DNA from: M30B19 sp041741535
GTDB taxonomy: Bacteria; Planctomycetota; Planctomycetia; Pirellulales; Pirellulaceae
Length of the DNA: 64,000 bases
Assembly (NCBI GenBank): GCA_041741535.1
Contig: JBGSJV010000047.1
Span: 27,076-91,075 of the forward strand
Direction of reading: 5' to 3'
Part shown: positions 1 through 8,813 of the stretch, piece by piece
How positions within the stretch are numbered: position 1 is the stretch's first letter
How the letters are laid out: each line of letters opens with the position of its first letter
Notes under the pieces: model-generated
What the model saw: only the letters and a program-made list of their open reading frames with translations
Databases searched by the model: none
What the model was told of the DNA's origin: nothing
Made by a program: the position numbers and the translations under genes

Positions 1-2
1 TA

Positions 3-608
3 GTAATCACGCGTCAAGCTCAAGGTCAGACGAACGGGTCAAACGGGCTGCAGTACTTTAATGGTTTTAGTTGGCAAAATCAGTTTTTCCAAGTTCGAGC
101 TTCCCTGCAGGCACCTAATACCAACTTGACGTCCTGGAGCTACGACTTCACACCCGGCGGAAATTCCGAGTATCGCATCGACGTCACCGCTCGGATTTAT
201 GATCGAACCGGACAATTCCAGACAGATATTTTTCGGCGTAATTTGCGGGTCGAGACAAGCTCCGTTGGAACCTCGATCACCAAACCGGTCTCGCCACAGT
301 CCGTTGCCGGACGCCTTTTGCCTCTCGAACTCGGCGGTTGGACCAAGGGCGATGCGGCCATTCGCGAAGTACGACTGGTGATCCGTGACATCGATTCCGG
401 TCAATACTTCGACGGACGAACTTGGCAAATCGGCTATCAGTTCATTCAGACCGACGTGACGTATCCCGGCGACCCAAGCTACGCGACCTGGGGTTATACA
501 CTACCACCCGAGGGACGAATTCGAAGAATCATTGTGACCGCTCGCGGTTATCAAACAAATGGTGTTTACGACTCGACGGTCGCGACCGCACGCATTGACT
601 TGCTCTAA
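3..608 (+). CDS. C-terminal part of a repeat-containing (Ig-like?) protein, cut by the window start
   Basis: The frame is open from the first bases of the window to a TAA at 606-608, so only the last 201 residues are seen and the true start lies upstream. Two related units of about 100 residues can be aligned by eye. Each has a YF(N/D)G-x-(S/T)WQ motif, then W-x-Y, then a (Y/I)R-I-x-VTAR strand, ending in an (L)RV/RIDL strand just before the next unit or the stop. This suggests a large secreted or surface protein built of tandem beta-sandwich repeats. No catalytic motif or anchor is visible in this part. Exact family not recognised. Confidence 0.7.
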   Translation, partial: VITRQAQGQTNGSNGLQYFNGFSWQNQFFQVRASLQAPNTNLTSWSYDFTPGGNSEYRIDVTARIYDRTGQFQTDIFRRNLRVETSSVGTSITKPVSPQSVAGRLLPLELGGWTKGDAAIREVRLVIRDIDSGQYFDGRTWQIGYQFIQTDVTYPGDPSYATWGYTLPPEGRIRRIIVTARGYQTNGVYDSTVATARIDLL

Positions 609-664
609 TCGCGGCGGGCACGAGAATTTTTAAAACGTCTGTCGTCGTGCAGTCATTTGCCGTG

Positions 665-724
665 CACGAATTTGTTGGGCACGAATTTGTTGGCCACGAA
701 TTTGTTGGGCACGAATTTGTTGAA
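665..724 (+). repeat. Four tandem copies of a 15-bp unit
   Basis: The unit cacgaatttgttggg is present head to tail four times (665-679, 680-694, 695-709, 710-724). Copy 3 matches copy 1 exactly, copy 2 differs at its last base, and copy 4 differs at its last two bases. It is a multiple of three and open on both strands, but no gene convincingly contains it. Confidence 0.95.
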
Positions 725-743
725 ATCGAGTGATAAAAAAAGT

Positions 744-786
744 GAAGGGTCCCTGCTCGCCGCAACAGGAACCCTTCGGTTTTTGG
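744..786. terminator. Bidirectional intrinsic terminator
   Basis: The arms gaagggtccctg (744-755) and caggaacccttc (766-777) pair with one mismatch. They are followed by a T-run on the plus strand. On the minus strand the hairpin is followed by a longer T-run (complement of 734-741). It sits between convergent genes ending at 608 and 940 and could serve both. Confidence 0.75.
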
Positions 787-939
787 CTGCCCGATTTTTG
801 GATCAAGTCCAAATTTCGGAGACCCACAGCCTTTGTTGTATATCGGCGAGCGATCGTCATGACCTGATTCGATTCTTCGGTCGCGGCTCTATTCCTCCAA
901 CCGCTACAAATTAACACTGGCCGGTACCGTTTGTACGCT

Positions 940-1689
940 TTATTCCGAAAATAGGTGATCCAACCACGCTCGGGCCGACCGCAACTCGGCCGTATCGAGG
1001 CAACGAAGTTGGTCATTCTCGGCAAATCGGAACGCTGCAGTTTCGTAGCCGGGGTCGTTCGCTGTCTGCGAAAATGTGCCGTGAAATTGCCGCAGACCAG
1101 CGGCATACAACCTTGGAATCGTCGCGACACGTACACCGCCGCCCACAATCAGTTCGATCTGGCTGCTGAATGAGTGAACCATGGCCTTCAAGCAGTCCAC
1201 GCCTTGGATTGCGGCGGACTGTTGTCCGGAACTCAAGATGCGATCCACGCGCAAATCCACCAGTGCTTCCAGGGACGCTCGCCAATTTCGCGCGAGATCA
1301 ACGGCTCGATGAAAGACGAGTTCTTTGTTTTCGACCAACGTTTTCATGTCAGCGACTTTCGGTCGATCGATATCCCGATTGGCATCCAATGCTCCCCACA
1401 CGATTCCCGCGGCTCCGGCCGACAAGATCGCGTCAGCATCGCGCAGGGCGGTTTGGTGTTGCCGGGCAGAGTAACAAAACCCGCCGGGGCGTGGGCGGAC
1501 CATCACCACCACGGGAATACGGACCGCCGCGACGACTTCTTGAACCAGGCCAATGGAAGGCGTCAGGCCCCCAAGTGGCATGCCACAGTTCAGCTCCAAC
1601 CGGTCCGCACCGCATTGTTCGGCAATGATCGCGTCTTCAAGATCCGCGACAGCCACTTCGATGAGCGGTCGGATATTTACTGTGGACAT
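940..1689 (-). CDS. cutC: CutC family protein
   Basis: This 249-residue protein matches the CutC TIM-barrel family over its full length. It opens with IRPLIEVAVADLEDA, then GADRLELN, GGLTPS, a VMVRPRPGGF strand and a late IVGGGVR segment. CutC was named for copper homeostasis in E. coli, but its biochemical role is still unclear. An upstream in-frame extension to 1788 exists, but it runs through a REP-like repeat. I therefore chose the ATG at 1689, which gives the usual family N-terminus. It follows the mnmE-like gene on the same strand after a 156-bp gap that holds the repeat. No metal-binding motif is obvious. Confidence 0.88.
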   Translation of the reverse strand: MSTVNIRPLIEVAVADLEDAIIAEQCGADRLELNCGMPLGGLTPSIGLVQEVVAAVRIPVVVMVRPRPGGFCYSARQHQTALRDADAILSAGAAGIVWGALDANRDIDRPKVADMKTLVENKELVFHRAVDLARNWRASLEALVDLRVDRILSSGQQSAAIQGVDCLKAMVHSFSSQIELIVGGGVRVATIPRLYAAGLRQFHGTFSQTANDPGYETAAFRFAENDQLRCLDTAELRSARAWLDHLFSE

Positions 1690-1735
1690 CGCCAACACTT
1701 TCGCACCAATTGCCTCACGTCCCTCGACTCTGTCC

Positions 1736-1827
1736 CCAAAGGGTCTGACCCTTCGGAGGGTATGGAAAAATTTCAGACAAAAAGGCATGACCGGAGAGGG
1801 TCAGACCGGTCAGGCCCCTTTGGAGCC
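1736..1827. repeat. REP-like dispersed element, copy A
   Basis: This element has inverted ends (agggtctgaccct near 1739-1752 and gagggtcagacc near 1796-1807). A 27-bp core (1776-1802) is nearly identical to the complement of 9040-9067. It lies in the gap between the mnmE-like gene and cutC. Confidence 0.8.
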
Positions 1828-1845
1828 AGTGCCTCGGTTCTCCAG

Positions 1846-3210
1846 TCATTGATTGCTCAGCCATGGGTCCTCGACGGCAGACTCGTGTGGGAGGGCTTCC
1901 CTCGATAGTCGCTCGCGCCAATCTCGTAAGATTTGCCCAAGTTCGGCGGCAAAGACAACCGCAGGCATGAGGCCTGTCTCGGACGGCTCGAATCTGATGG
2001 GCCGCGGTACCGCCGTGCTCACGATTCGTTGGACTAATTCCGGCAATCCCTGACCGGTTTTGGTCGAGACGGCGTGACTGTCCCCATCCTCGAGCGCGTT
2101 CGACGAATTTCCGGTGGTCGCGTCCAGCAAGTCAATCTTATTCAGAACCGAAATAACGGGCACGTTTTCCGACAGTGACGGGCTGGATGACCAAGGAACA
2201 TCGACCGATCGAACGACGACGACCACGTCGGCTTGCTGAGCCGCGGCCGTGGCCAGCTGAATGCCTTGCGTTTCCAACTCATCTTCACTAGGACGCAATC
2301 CTGCCGAATCGACCAGCCGGACCTGCCAGCCTGCCATCGCTGTGGTTTGTCCAACCAAGTCGCGAGTTGTCCCAGGTCGATCCGAGACGACGTTCCTTTG
2401 ATAGCCCAACAAAGCATTGATCAGACTGCTTTTGCCAACATTGGGAGCTCCGGTTACGAGCACTTGGACATCGCGACCCAAGAATTGTCCCCATGACCAA
2501 GTGGCAAGCAACTCGTCCAAGTCCGACACAGCTTCTTCGGATCTCACGTCGACTTTTTGCGCGATTGATTCCAGCCGCAGCAGCCACGCTCCCCGCATCT
2601 GAGCCCACAATAGGCGGCCGACTTCCCCGGCTCGAGCGCGGCCCAAAAGTTCGTAGACCCGACTTTGCAGCCGACACAAATCACTCGTCGGGAACTCCGC
2701 TGCCGCCAATCGATCACACAAGCATTCCCACCGTGCCGGTGTTACGATACCCACCGACGGCTCCCACCACTCCGGCTCCAAGAACTGCATGATCCTTGGC
2801 AATGGCAAGCTACGACCGTCCGAATTCGCAGATCGGCTTTCACTTGGATCGACAATCATGACCCCGCTGTCGCGAAATGCTGAAAAAATGGAATCGGCAA
2901 TTGCGGGACTGCCATGGGTATGCAATTCTGCGGAAGCTGGGCCGGTGCGGCAAAACACAACGTCTTCGGTAGCCGTTGATTCGTTGGAATCTAAAGTAGT
3001 TGCGTGATGTTTCCAAAAACCAAACGCGATCTTCTGAGTCGGAAGTTGCCACAACGGGTGTTTGTTTTTTAACCAAAGATGCGTCGCGGCAACCTCGAAG
3101 GCGCGCGGACCATGCAATTCAAAAACGGCGATCGCGGACGGTTGCGGGCCAGTCAACCGACAAACCGTGGATCGCGATGGTTCGGCCGCTGGTTGGTTAA
3201 CCCCTGTCAT
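1846..3210 (-). CDS. mnmE: MnmE/TrmE-like GTPase, divergent
   Basis: This 454-residue protein has a degenerate TrmE N-terminal domain (about residues 8-120), a helical region, and a Ras-like G domain inserted before the C-terminal helices. Visible GTPase motifs are GAPNVGKSS (254-262), DRPGTTRD, DSAG (301-304) and NKID (357-360). MnmE, with MnmG, modifies the wobble uridine of some tRNAs. The C-terminus lacks the conserved C-x-GK motif that is needed for modification in canonical MnmE. The ATG at 3210 is preferred over 3234 because GGAGG lies six bases upstream; it overlaps the end of coaX by 14 bp. It could be a paralogue with another role. Confidence 0.75.
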   Translation of the reverse strand: MTGVNQPAAEPSRSTVCRLTGPQPSAIAVFELHGPRAFEVAATHLWLKNKHPLWQLPTQKIAFGFWKHHATTLDSNESTATEDVVFCRTGPASAELHTHGSPAIADSIFSAFRDSGVMIVDPSESRSANSDGRSLPLPRIMQFLEPEWWEPSVGIVTPARWECLCDRLAAAEFPTSDLCRLQSRVYELLGRARAGEVGRLLWAQMRGAWLLRLESIAQKVDVRSEEAVSDLDELLATWSWGQFLGRDVQVLVTGAPNVGKSSLINALLGYQRNVVSDRPGTTRDLVGQTTAMAGWQVRLVDSAGLRPSEDELETQGIQLATAAAQQADVVVVVRSVDVPWSSSPSLSENVPVISVLNKIDLLDATTGNSSNALEDGDSHAVSTKTGQGLPELVQRIVSTAVPRPIRFEPSETGLMPAVVFAAELGQILRDWRERLSREALPHESAVEDPWLSNQ

Positions 3211-4114
3211 CCAACGCCTCCATTCGCATGTCATCCGCCAATTCTAGAATCGCTCGGGGTAGCAACTGGGGTTCCCAGTGCCAATGCGGCGGTAACAAAG
3301 ATTCAAAAGCCCGAATGCCGCCGCCCGTTACGATCACTCGCGGTTGACCGAAATGTTCCGCGCCAGAACCAACCGTTCGCTCGCTCTGGCACGCATGTCG
3401 CTGCAGTGCTTCTACGGCCCCGCACAAACCGCCCCATTGACTCCAAAACAAGCCCGCTTCGATGGCCGGCGCCGTGGCACGTCCCGCCGCCGTCGGGGGA
3501 GTCGTGCACTTGAACTCGGTGAGCAAAGGCAGAGCCGCCGTATCCCGATGGAGCGAATTGGCAGCAAGCCGAAATCCTGGGTAAATCATCCCACCTCGAA
3601 ACACGCCTGCCCCATCGACCCAGTCCACCGTGACTGCCGATCCGGCATCCACCACAATCACACCTCGAGCTGAAGGAGCGGTCGCCGTTTGCTTCGTCTC
3701 CCAATGGCGCGAGGCGTACCAAGCCGCCAACAAGCGATCCACACCCGTCTTGTGGCGATTTTCCAGATCATCTTCCAAAGGAATCAGGCTTTGATCGATT
3801 TCCTGAACCGCATCGTCCGGCCGGAACCGTTGCAAGACGACTCGCAGCTGTTCGGTTGCGGGTGGATTCACACTGGCAATCCACCACGAACATGGATTGC
3901 CCGTTTGCGAGTCGGACGGTGTTGGCCTCGCAGCTTGAATGTTCGCCCAGAGGAATCGCTGCAAGTAAGCCGCAAGATCAAGAGGCTCCTTTTGGTCGGC
4001 CAAATGAAACGTGCGAGCATCGGCCGACCAAGCGACGGAAACCGAAGACAAGGCGCCGCTGGTCCGAGCGGAAAAACTCAGATGACTGTTCCCAACATCC
4101 ACCGCGATTCGCAC
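3197..4114 (-). CDS. coaX: Type III pantothenate kinase
   Basis: This 305-residue protein catalyses ATP-dependent phosphorylation of pantothenate, the first step of CoA synthesis. Family motifs are DVGNSH at residues 6-11 (phosphate loop of the ASKHA fold), KTGVDRLLAAW (the GxDR motif), VVDAGSAVTVD and RGGMIYPG. It begins with GTG at 4114, three bases after the stop of the DUF1501 gene. Its 3' end overlaps the mnmE-like gene, so the three are probably cotranscribed. Its length is slightly above the usual 250-270 residues because of insertions around residues 58-72 and 135-145. Identification is firm. Confidence 0.93.
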   Translation of the reverse strand: MRIAVDVGNSHLSFSARTSGALSSVSVAWSADARTFHLADQKEPLDLAAYLQRFLWANIQAARPTPSDSQTGNPCSWWIASVNPPATEQLRVVLQRFRPDDAVQEIDQSLIPLEDDLENRHKTGVDRLLAAWYASRHWETKQTATAPSARGVIVVDAGSAVTVDWVDGAGVFRGGMIYPGFRLAANSLHRDTAALPLLTEFKCTTPPTAAGRATAPAIEAGLFWSQWGGLCGAVEALQRHACQSERTVGSGAEHFGQPRVIVTGGGIRAFESLLPPHWHWEPQLLPRAILELADDMRMEALDDRG

Positions 4115-4117
4115 AAG

Positions 4118-5572
4118 TTAACCGATCAGCTGATGGATGGGCTCGACACCTTCTACGCCCACAAGTTTTTGGTCCAGGCCGTTGTAGAAGTAACTGAGTC
4201 GATTTGGATCCAAGCCCATTTGATGCAAGATCGTCCCGTGAATATGTTTGACGTGGAAGCGATTTTCTACGGCTGCCGCGCCCAGCTCATCGGTTGTCCC
4301 CACCGAGACGCCACCCTTGATTCCTCCGCCGGCCATCCACACGGTGAATCCGTAAGCGTTGTGGTCGCGGCCAGTTCCTTCGGCGTACTCGGCAGTTGGT
4401 TGCCGACCAAACTCGCCGCCCCAAACGATCAAGGTCGAGTCCAACAGGCCTCGTTGCTTGAGGTCTTTCAGCAAACCCGCAATCGGCAGGTCCGTCGCTC
4501 CGGCGTGCAACGTATGATTCGTAACCAAGTCGCCGTGCGCGTCCCAATTTGAATCGTTATGAGCTCCCCCCGAATATATCTGGATGAACCGCACGCCACG
4601 TTCGACGAGTCGTCGTGCCATCAAGCACTGCCGTCCAAAGTACCGAGTCGTTTGACGATCCAAACCATAGAGTCGCTGAGTTTCTTCCGATTCGTCCTCA
4701 ATATCGACGGCCTCGGGCGCGGTGCTTTGCATGCGATACGCCAATTCGTAACTGGCAATCCGCGCGGCCAAATCCGAATGGTTGGCGTTGGCCGACAAGT
4801 GTTGGTGATTGTAGTATTGGAGTGTATCGATCAAATCTCGCTGCGTGTCGTCACTCATGTCGAGCGGGCGGCGCAAATCAAGGATCGGCGAACCCTCGCT
4901 GCGGACAACCGTTCCTTGATACGTCGCCGGCATGTAACCCGTCGCCCAGTTCTTTGGACCAGAAATCGGCCCCCCCGAATGATCCAACATGACGACAAAG
5001 CCCGGCAAGTTTTCGTTGACGGTCCCCAGGCCGTAGTTGACCCAAGCCCCCAGACATGGGCTGCCAGACTGAATCTTGCCTGTGTTCATTTGCAACATCG
5101 CTGAACCGTGAATCGGTGAATCAGCAGTCATGCTGTGGATAAACGCAAGATCGTCCACATGATTTGCGAGATTGGGAAATAGGTCCGAGACCCATTTGCC
5201 GCATTGCCCATACTGGTGGAACTTCCATTTCGGTTCGACGATTCGCCCTTCGTTGCGGTGCCCGCCGCGGCCAAAGGTTTTCACTTGAATGGTCTTGCCG
5301 TCCATGCCGACCATATTCGGTTTGTAGTCGAACGTGTCGATGTGGCTGGGCCCACCGTACATGTACAAGAAGATCACCGCTTTGGCTTTGCCGGGAAAAT
5401 GAGGTTCTTTGGGCGCCAACGGGTTGGCCGACTTGGCCAAAGTGGTCTCGTCGTCGCCGCGAGCCAAGCTGGGGCCCATCATTCCGGCCAGGGCAGCGCC
5501 CGCAAAGCCGGCTCCTGACTGCCAAATAAATTCGCGTCGGGTTCGTCCGCAAAAATTGGTAGGCCTGGCCAT
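4118..5572 (-). CDS. Tat-exported DUF1501 protein
   Basis: This 484-residue protein belongs to the DUF1501 family, which has an alkaline-phosphatase/sulfatase-like fold and is greatly expanded in planctomycetes. A twin-arginine signal is visible near the N-terminus (RTRREFIWQSG, then an Ala/Gly-rich hydrophobic stretch). Family motifs include FLYMYGGPSHIDTFDYKP, the SGGAHNDSNWDAHGD segment and VWGGEFGRQPTAE. DUF1501 genes commonly lie beside DUF1549/DUF1553 cytochrome-like genes. None is present here, and the next gene is coaX. GAGGAG lies 11 bases before the ATG. Its substrate is unknown. Confidence 0.9.
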   Translation of the reverse strand: MARPTNFCGRTRREFIWQSGAGFAGAALAGMMGPSLARGDDETTLAKSANPLAPKEPHFPGKAKAVIFLYMYGGPSHIDTFDYKPNMVGMDGKTIQVKTFGRGGHRNEGRIVEPKWKFHQYGQCGKWVSDLFPNLANHVDDLAFIHSMTADSPIHGSAMLQMNTGKIQSGSPCLGAWVNYGLGTVNENLPGFVVMLDHSGGPISGPKNWATGYMPATYQGTVVRSEGSPILDLRRPLDMSDDTQRDLIDTLQYYNHQHLSANANHSDLAARIASYELAYRMQSTAPEAVDIEDESEETQRLYGLDRQTTRYFGRQCLMARRLVERGVRFIQIYSGGAHNDSNWDAHGDLVTNHTLHAGATDLPIAGLLKDLKQRGLLDSTLIVWGGEFGRQPTAEYAEGTGRDHNAYGFTVWMAGGGIKGGVSVGTTDELGAAAVENRFHVKHIHGTILHQMGLDPNRLSYFYNGLDQKLVGVEGVEPIHQLIG

Positions 5573-5868
5573 CAGTGCAATTTCTCCTCAATTTCGTGCC
5601 CGCAGGGGCTCGATGCGCGTCCGCAGGATTCGATTTTCTCAACCAACGCCCCAAATCTCTGCCGTTTATTATACGCGAAACCTGAGTATTTATCGAGCGA
5701 CAAGCACGACACTCCGCTGCGGCAGAATCGCCAATTTCCGGTGGCTCGATATTTTTTTCTTTGGTGCCGTCACAGCCGGCGACTTCCCCGGTATTGATTG
5801 CGTGGTTGGAACCGTCCGACACAAAAAAACAAAACCCGCACCCCCCCAAAAAATCCCGGAGACTTCCC

Positions 5869-6657
5869 ATGTTACGCAAGCACCTGACCCTGACCTTGGC
5901 CCTGATCCTTGGCGTTTTGTCGGCAAATCAAGTTTTTGCCTTTGACGGCTTCAAAGCTCTTTCCGGGCGAACCCCGGTCGAGGAATCGTCGATCACGACT
6001 CTGGACGAATTCAAGACAATCTTGGAATCGGTCCCGAAGGAAAACTTCCGAGCTGCCGACGAGCGAGTATTCCTTTTCGATGTGAAACACGCCGGCTTCA
6101 TCCTGCCAACCGTCGCCCTGCGATCACCCAACGGAAACTTTATCTGGAACGCGTATCGGTTGGCCCCAGTCCCACAAGATGTCCCAGCAGAAAAGTTGGC
6201 CGAACGCATGATGAAACTCCTTGCCGCGTCGGGTGAAGCCGGGGACTTTTTCTACTCCATCGATCCCGAGACACGAATGATCTCCGTTCACGGATGCATC
6301 CAAGTTCATGGCAAGATCTCGGCCCAATACTACATCGATCACCTCATGGCCATGGGCGACTTTGCCGCAAAAACCGAGAACTTGTGGAATCCCGAAAAGT
6401 GGGACGCCGACGAACCCAAGCACATCGGCCAGTGGGAATCGGAGAGCAGCGGGATGACGCTGAAGCTCCAACCCTCCAACCGCTTCGAACTAGTCGTCGG
6501 CGACAGCGTCACCAAAGGCAATTTCGAACTAGATGGCAACACGTTGACCATGGAAGACAGCAACGGTGAGAAGTTGACCGCGGAAATCAAGTTCGACAAC
6601 CCGAACCAATTCCAACTGATCGTGTCCGACAACGCCAACGTCTTTGTACGGCTCTAA
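5869..6657 (+). CDS. Secreted protein of unknown function
   Basis: This 262-residue protein has a clear Sec signal peptide (MLRKHL, hydrophobic core, cleavage after QVFA near residue 22). The first half has a helix/strand pattern reminiscent of YbjN-like or secretion-chaperone folds, with TTLDEFKTILESVP, then PEKLAERMMKLLAASGEAGDFFYSID. The last about 70 residues look like a small beta-barrel (QWESESSGMTLKLQP to the end). I do not recognise an enzyme. The ATG at 5869 is chosen because it starts the signal peptide and has GGAG upstream; the longer open frame back to 5761 is rejected. A strong terminator follows directly. Confidence 0.8.
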   Translation: MLRKHLTLTLALILGVLSANQVFAFDGFKALSGRTPVEESSITTLDEFKTILESVPKENFRAADERVFLFDVKHAGFILPTVALRSPNGNFIWNAYRLAPVPQDVPAEKLAERMMKLLAASGEAGDFFYSIDPETRMISVHGCIQVHGKISAQYYIDHLMAMGDFAAKTENLWNPEKWDADEPKHIGQWESESSGMTLKLQPSNRFELVVGDSVTKGNFELDGNTLTMEDSNGEKLTAEIKFDNPNQFQLIVSDNANVFVRL

Positions 6658-6687
6658 GCCTCACGAATCACGAGACGCAACAACAAC

Positions 6688-6722
6688 AACCGCCGCAGAG
6701 CCTTCTGCGGCGGTTTTGTTTT
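6688..6722 (+). terminator. Strong intrinsic terminator
   Basis: A perfect 12-bp stem (aaccgccgcaga at 6688-6699 with tctgcggcggtt at 6704-6715) closes a four-base loop and is followed by a T-rich tract. It ends the secreted-protein gene and lies just before the convergent metG stop. Confidence 0.92.
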
Positions 6723-6743
6723 TGGCGTTGCTTAATAAAAGAA

Positions 6744-8813
6744 TTAATGGACCCGTTGGCCGGGAACAGCACCGGAGTCCGGCGAAAGTAGGAAGACTTC
6801 CGCTCCACCGCCGCCCGCCGCACACACCATGCCTTCACTCAAGCCAAATTTCATTTGACGTGGTTTGAGATTGGCGACAATCACCACCAAACGGCCCACC
6901 AAATCTGCCGGATTGTAAGCAGCTTTAATGCCCGCAAATACTTGTCGGGTTTGATCACCGCCCAGGCTTACCACCAACTTCAATAATTTGCGAGCTTCTG
7001 GGACTTCTTCGGCAGAAACAATTCGGGCGACACGAAGATCGACTTTGCCAAAGTCTTCGATCGTACATTCGCCAGCCAACGGCTCGGCCAACAAGGCCGC
7101 GTCGGAATCAAGGTTGGTCGTGGCTTCCCCGCTGGCGGGAGCTCCGGTATCGCCGGAGGCAGCTGCCGCGGCGTTTTCTAGCTTCGTTTCTTCGATCATT
7201 TTCTCGACATCCTTTATGTCTAGACGTTGCATGAAGTGGGTATAGGTGCCAATCGCTTGGTTTAGCAGCGGCTGCTGAGCCAAACTCCAGTCCTCGAGCT
7301 CTTCACCCAACAACTGGGCGGTTTGTTGCTGCAAGGTCGGCAACACGGGAGCCAAGTAAATCGCGATCTGCCGGTACAAATTGAGCGTGATCGTAACCAC
7401 GTCGCGGAGGCGATCGGTTTGCTCCGCGACCTTGGCCAATTTCCAAGGCTGAGCCTGATCTACAAATTGATTGGCGCGATCCGCTAGTTCCATGATCAAT
7501 CGCATGGCTTTGCTAAGTTCGCCCGCATCGTACGCCGCGGCAATCGCTTCGCTTTGGGACGCTGCAAACGCAAACCGACCTTCATCCGCCGGATACTGGG
7601 CGGATAAGCCGGTCTGTGTCGCAAACTTGGCACAACGAGCCACCAAGTTGACGACTTTATTGACCAAGTCCGAATTCACCTTCTCCACGAACTCGGCAAT
7701 GTTCAAATCCAAATCATCCTGGTTGTCACCCAATTTGGTCGCATAGTAGTAGCGTAAGTAGGCCGGTTGCAAGTGATCAAGATATTTCCGACCGCGAACA
7801 AACGTGCCGTCCCGTTTCGACATTTTGCGCCCATTCACTGTCAAGAAACCGTGAACGTGAACGCGAGACGGAAGTTCGTATTCGGCCGTGTGCAAAATCG
7901 CTGGCCAAAACAGCGTATGAAAATACACGATGTCCTTGCCAATAAAATGATGGATCTCGGCGGCAGGGTTCCGCCACCAATCTTCCAAGCGTTCGCCATG
8001 CGATTTGCACCATTGCCAGGTCGTTGCAATGTAGCCCACTGGCGCATCAAACCACACGTACCAATAATGGCCTGGTTGATTCGGAATCTCAAATCCAAAA
8101 TACGGAGCGGTGCGTGACAAGTCCCAATCACGCAGCGTGTCGCTAAGAAAGTGACCGCGTAAATAATTGGCCGTCTCGCTCTGCAACGCTCCGGGCCTCG
8201 CAATCCAGGCTTCGACAACCTCGCGACATTTCTCCAATTGAAAAAAGAAATGTGGTGCCGATCGAATCTCCGGTTGCGCGCCAGAGATCGTGCTAACAGG
8301 GTCGATCAATTCGATTGCTGAATACGTGTGGCCACACTTATCGCAGTTGTCACCTGCCTGATCCGGGGCACCACACTTGGGGCACTTGCCTTTCACGAAC
8401 CGGTCTGCCAAAAAAGTGTTCTGCTCCGGGTCGTACAACTGCTGAACATCTCGTGAATCGATCATTTTTTTTGCCAACGCCTGTTCCCAGATCTGGTGGC
8501 AAAGTTGTCGGTTCTCTTCGCTGTGGGTGCTCCCATACTGATCAAATTGAATATGGAAGTCGGCGAAGTCTTGTTGATGCTGTTGGCTCATCTGGCCAAT
8601 CCACTGCTCTTCGCTGATGCCGTGTTTGCGAGCGCTGAGCATGATCGCGGTCCCATGCGTGTCGTCGGCGCAGACATAAACCACGCGATGTCCACACATT
8701 TTTTGGAATCGAACCCAAATGTCCGTTTGAATGTACTCCACCAAGTGCCCCAAATGGATCGGGCCGTTGGCGTACGGTAAAGCGCTGGTAACGAGAATTT
8801 GTCGTGGAGACAT
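6744..8813 (-). CDS. metG: Methionine-tRNA ligase
   Basis: This 689-residue class I synthetase charges tRNA-Met. The HIGH-type motif HLGH is at residues 20-23 and KMSKR at 330-334. A four-cysteine zinc knuckle is visible at C144, C147, C157 and C160. The C-terminal third after an Ala/Thr-rich linker (about 560-590) is a Trbp111-type tRNA-binding domain, as in the long dimeric MetG of E. coli. It starts with ATG at 8813. It is transcribed alone, convergent with the secreted-protein gene. No T-box or other leader structure is evident upstream. Confidence 0.97.
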   Translation of the reverse strand: MSPRQILVTSALPYANGPIHLGHLVEYIQTDIWVRFQKMCGHRVVYVCADDTHGTAIMLSARKHGISEEQWIGQMSQQHQQDFADFHIQFDQYGSTHSEENRQLCHQIWEQALAKKMIDSRDVQQLYDPEQNTFLADRFVKGKCPKCGAPDQAGDNCDKCGHTYSAIELIDPVSTISGAQPEIRSAPHFFFQLEKCREVVEAWIARPGALQSETANYLRGHFLSDTLRDWDLSRTAPYFGFEIPNQPGHYWYVWFDAPVGYIATTWQWCKSHGERLEDWWRNPAAEIHHFIGKDIVYFHTLFWPAILHTAEYELPSRVHVHGFLTVNGRKMSKRDGTFVRGRKYLDHLQPAYLRYYYATKLGDNQDDLDLNIAEFVEKVNSDLVNKVVNLVARCAKFATQTGLSAQYPADEGRFAFAASQSEAIAAAYDAGELSKAMRLIMELADRANQFVDQAQPWKLAKVAEQTDRLRDVVTITLNLYRQIAIYLAPVLPTLQQQTAQLLGEELEDWSLAQQPLLNQAIGTYTHFMQRLDIKDVEKMIEETKLENAAAAASGDTGAPASGEATTNLDSDAALLAEPLAGECTIEDFGKVDLRVARIVSAEEVPEARKLLKLVVSLGGDQTRQVFAGIKAAYNPADLVGRLVVIVANLKPRQMKFGLSEGMVCAAGGGGAEVFLLSPDSGAVPGQRVH

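Larger units (their letters stand above)
609..939. other. Intergenic region with tandem repeat and terminator
   Basis: This gap separates two convergent genes. It holds a four-copy 15-bp repeat at 665-724 and a hairpin terminator at 744-786. The rest (787-939) shows no coding or structural signal that I can support. Confidence 0.6.

Noticed and set aside
665..724. CRISPR array or iteron origin
   Set aside because: The copies are directly adjacent with no spacers, and no replication gene is nearby.
1690..1788. N-terminal extension of CutC
   Set aside because: The extra 33 residues come from REP-like repeat DNA; CutC proteins begin close to the ATG at 1689.
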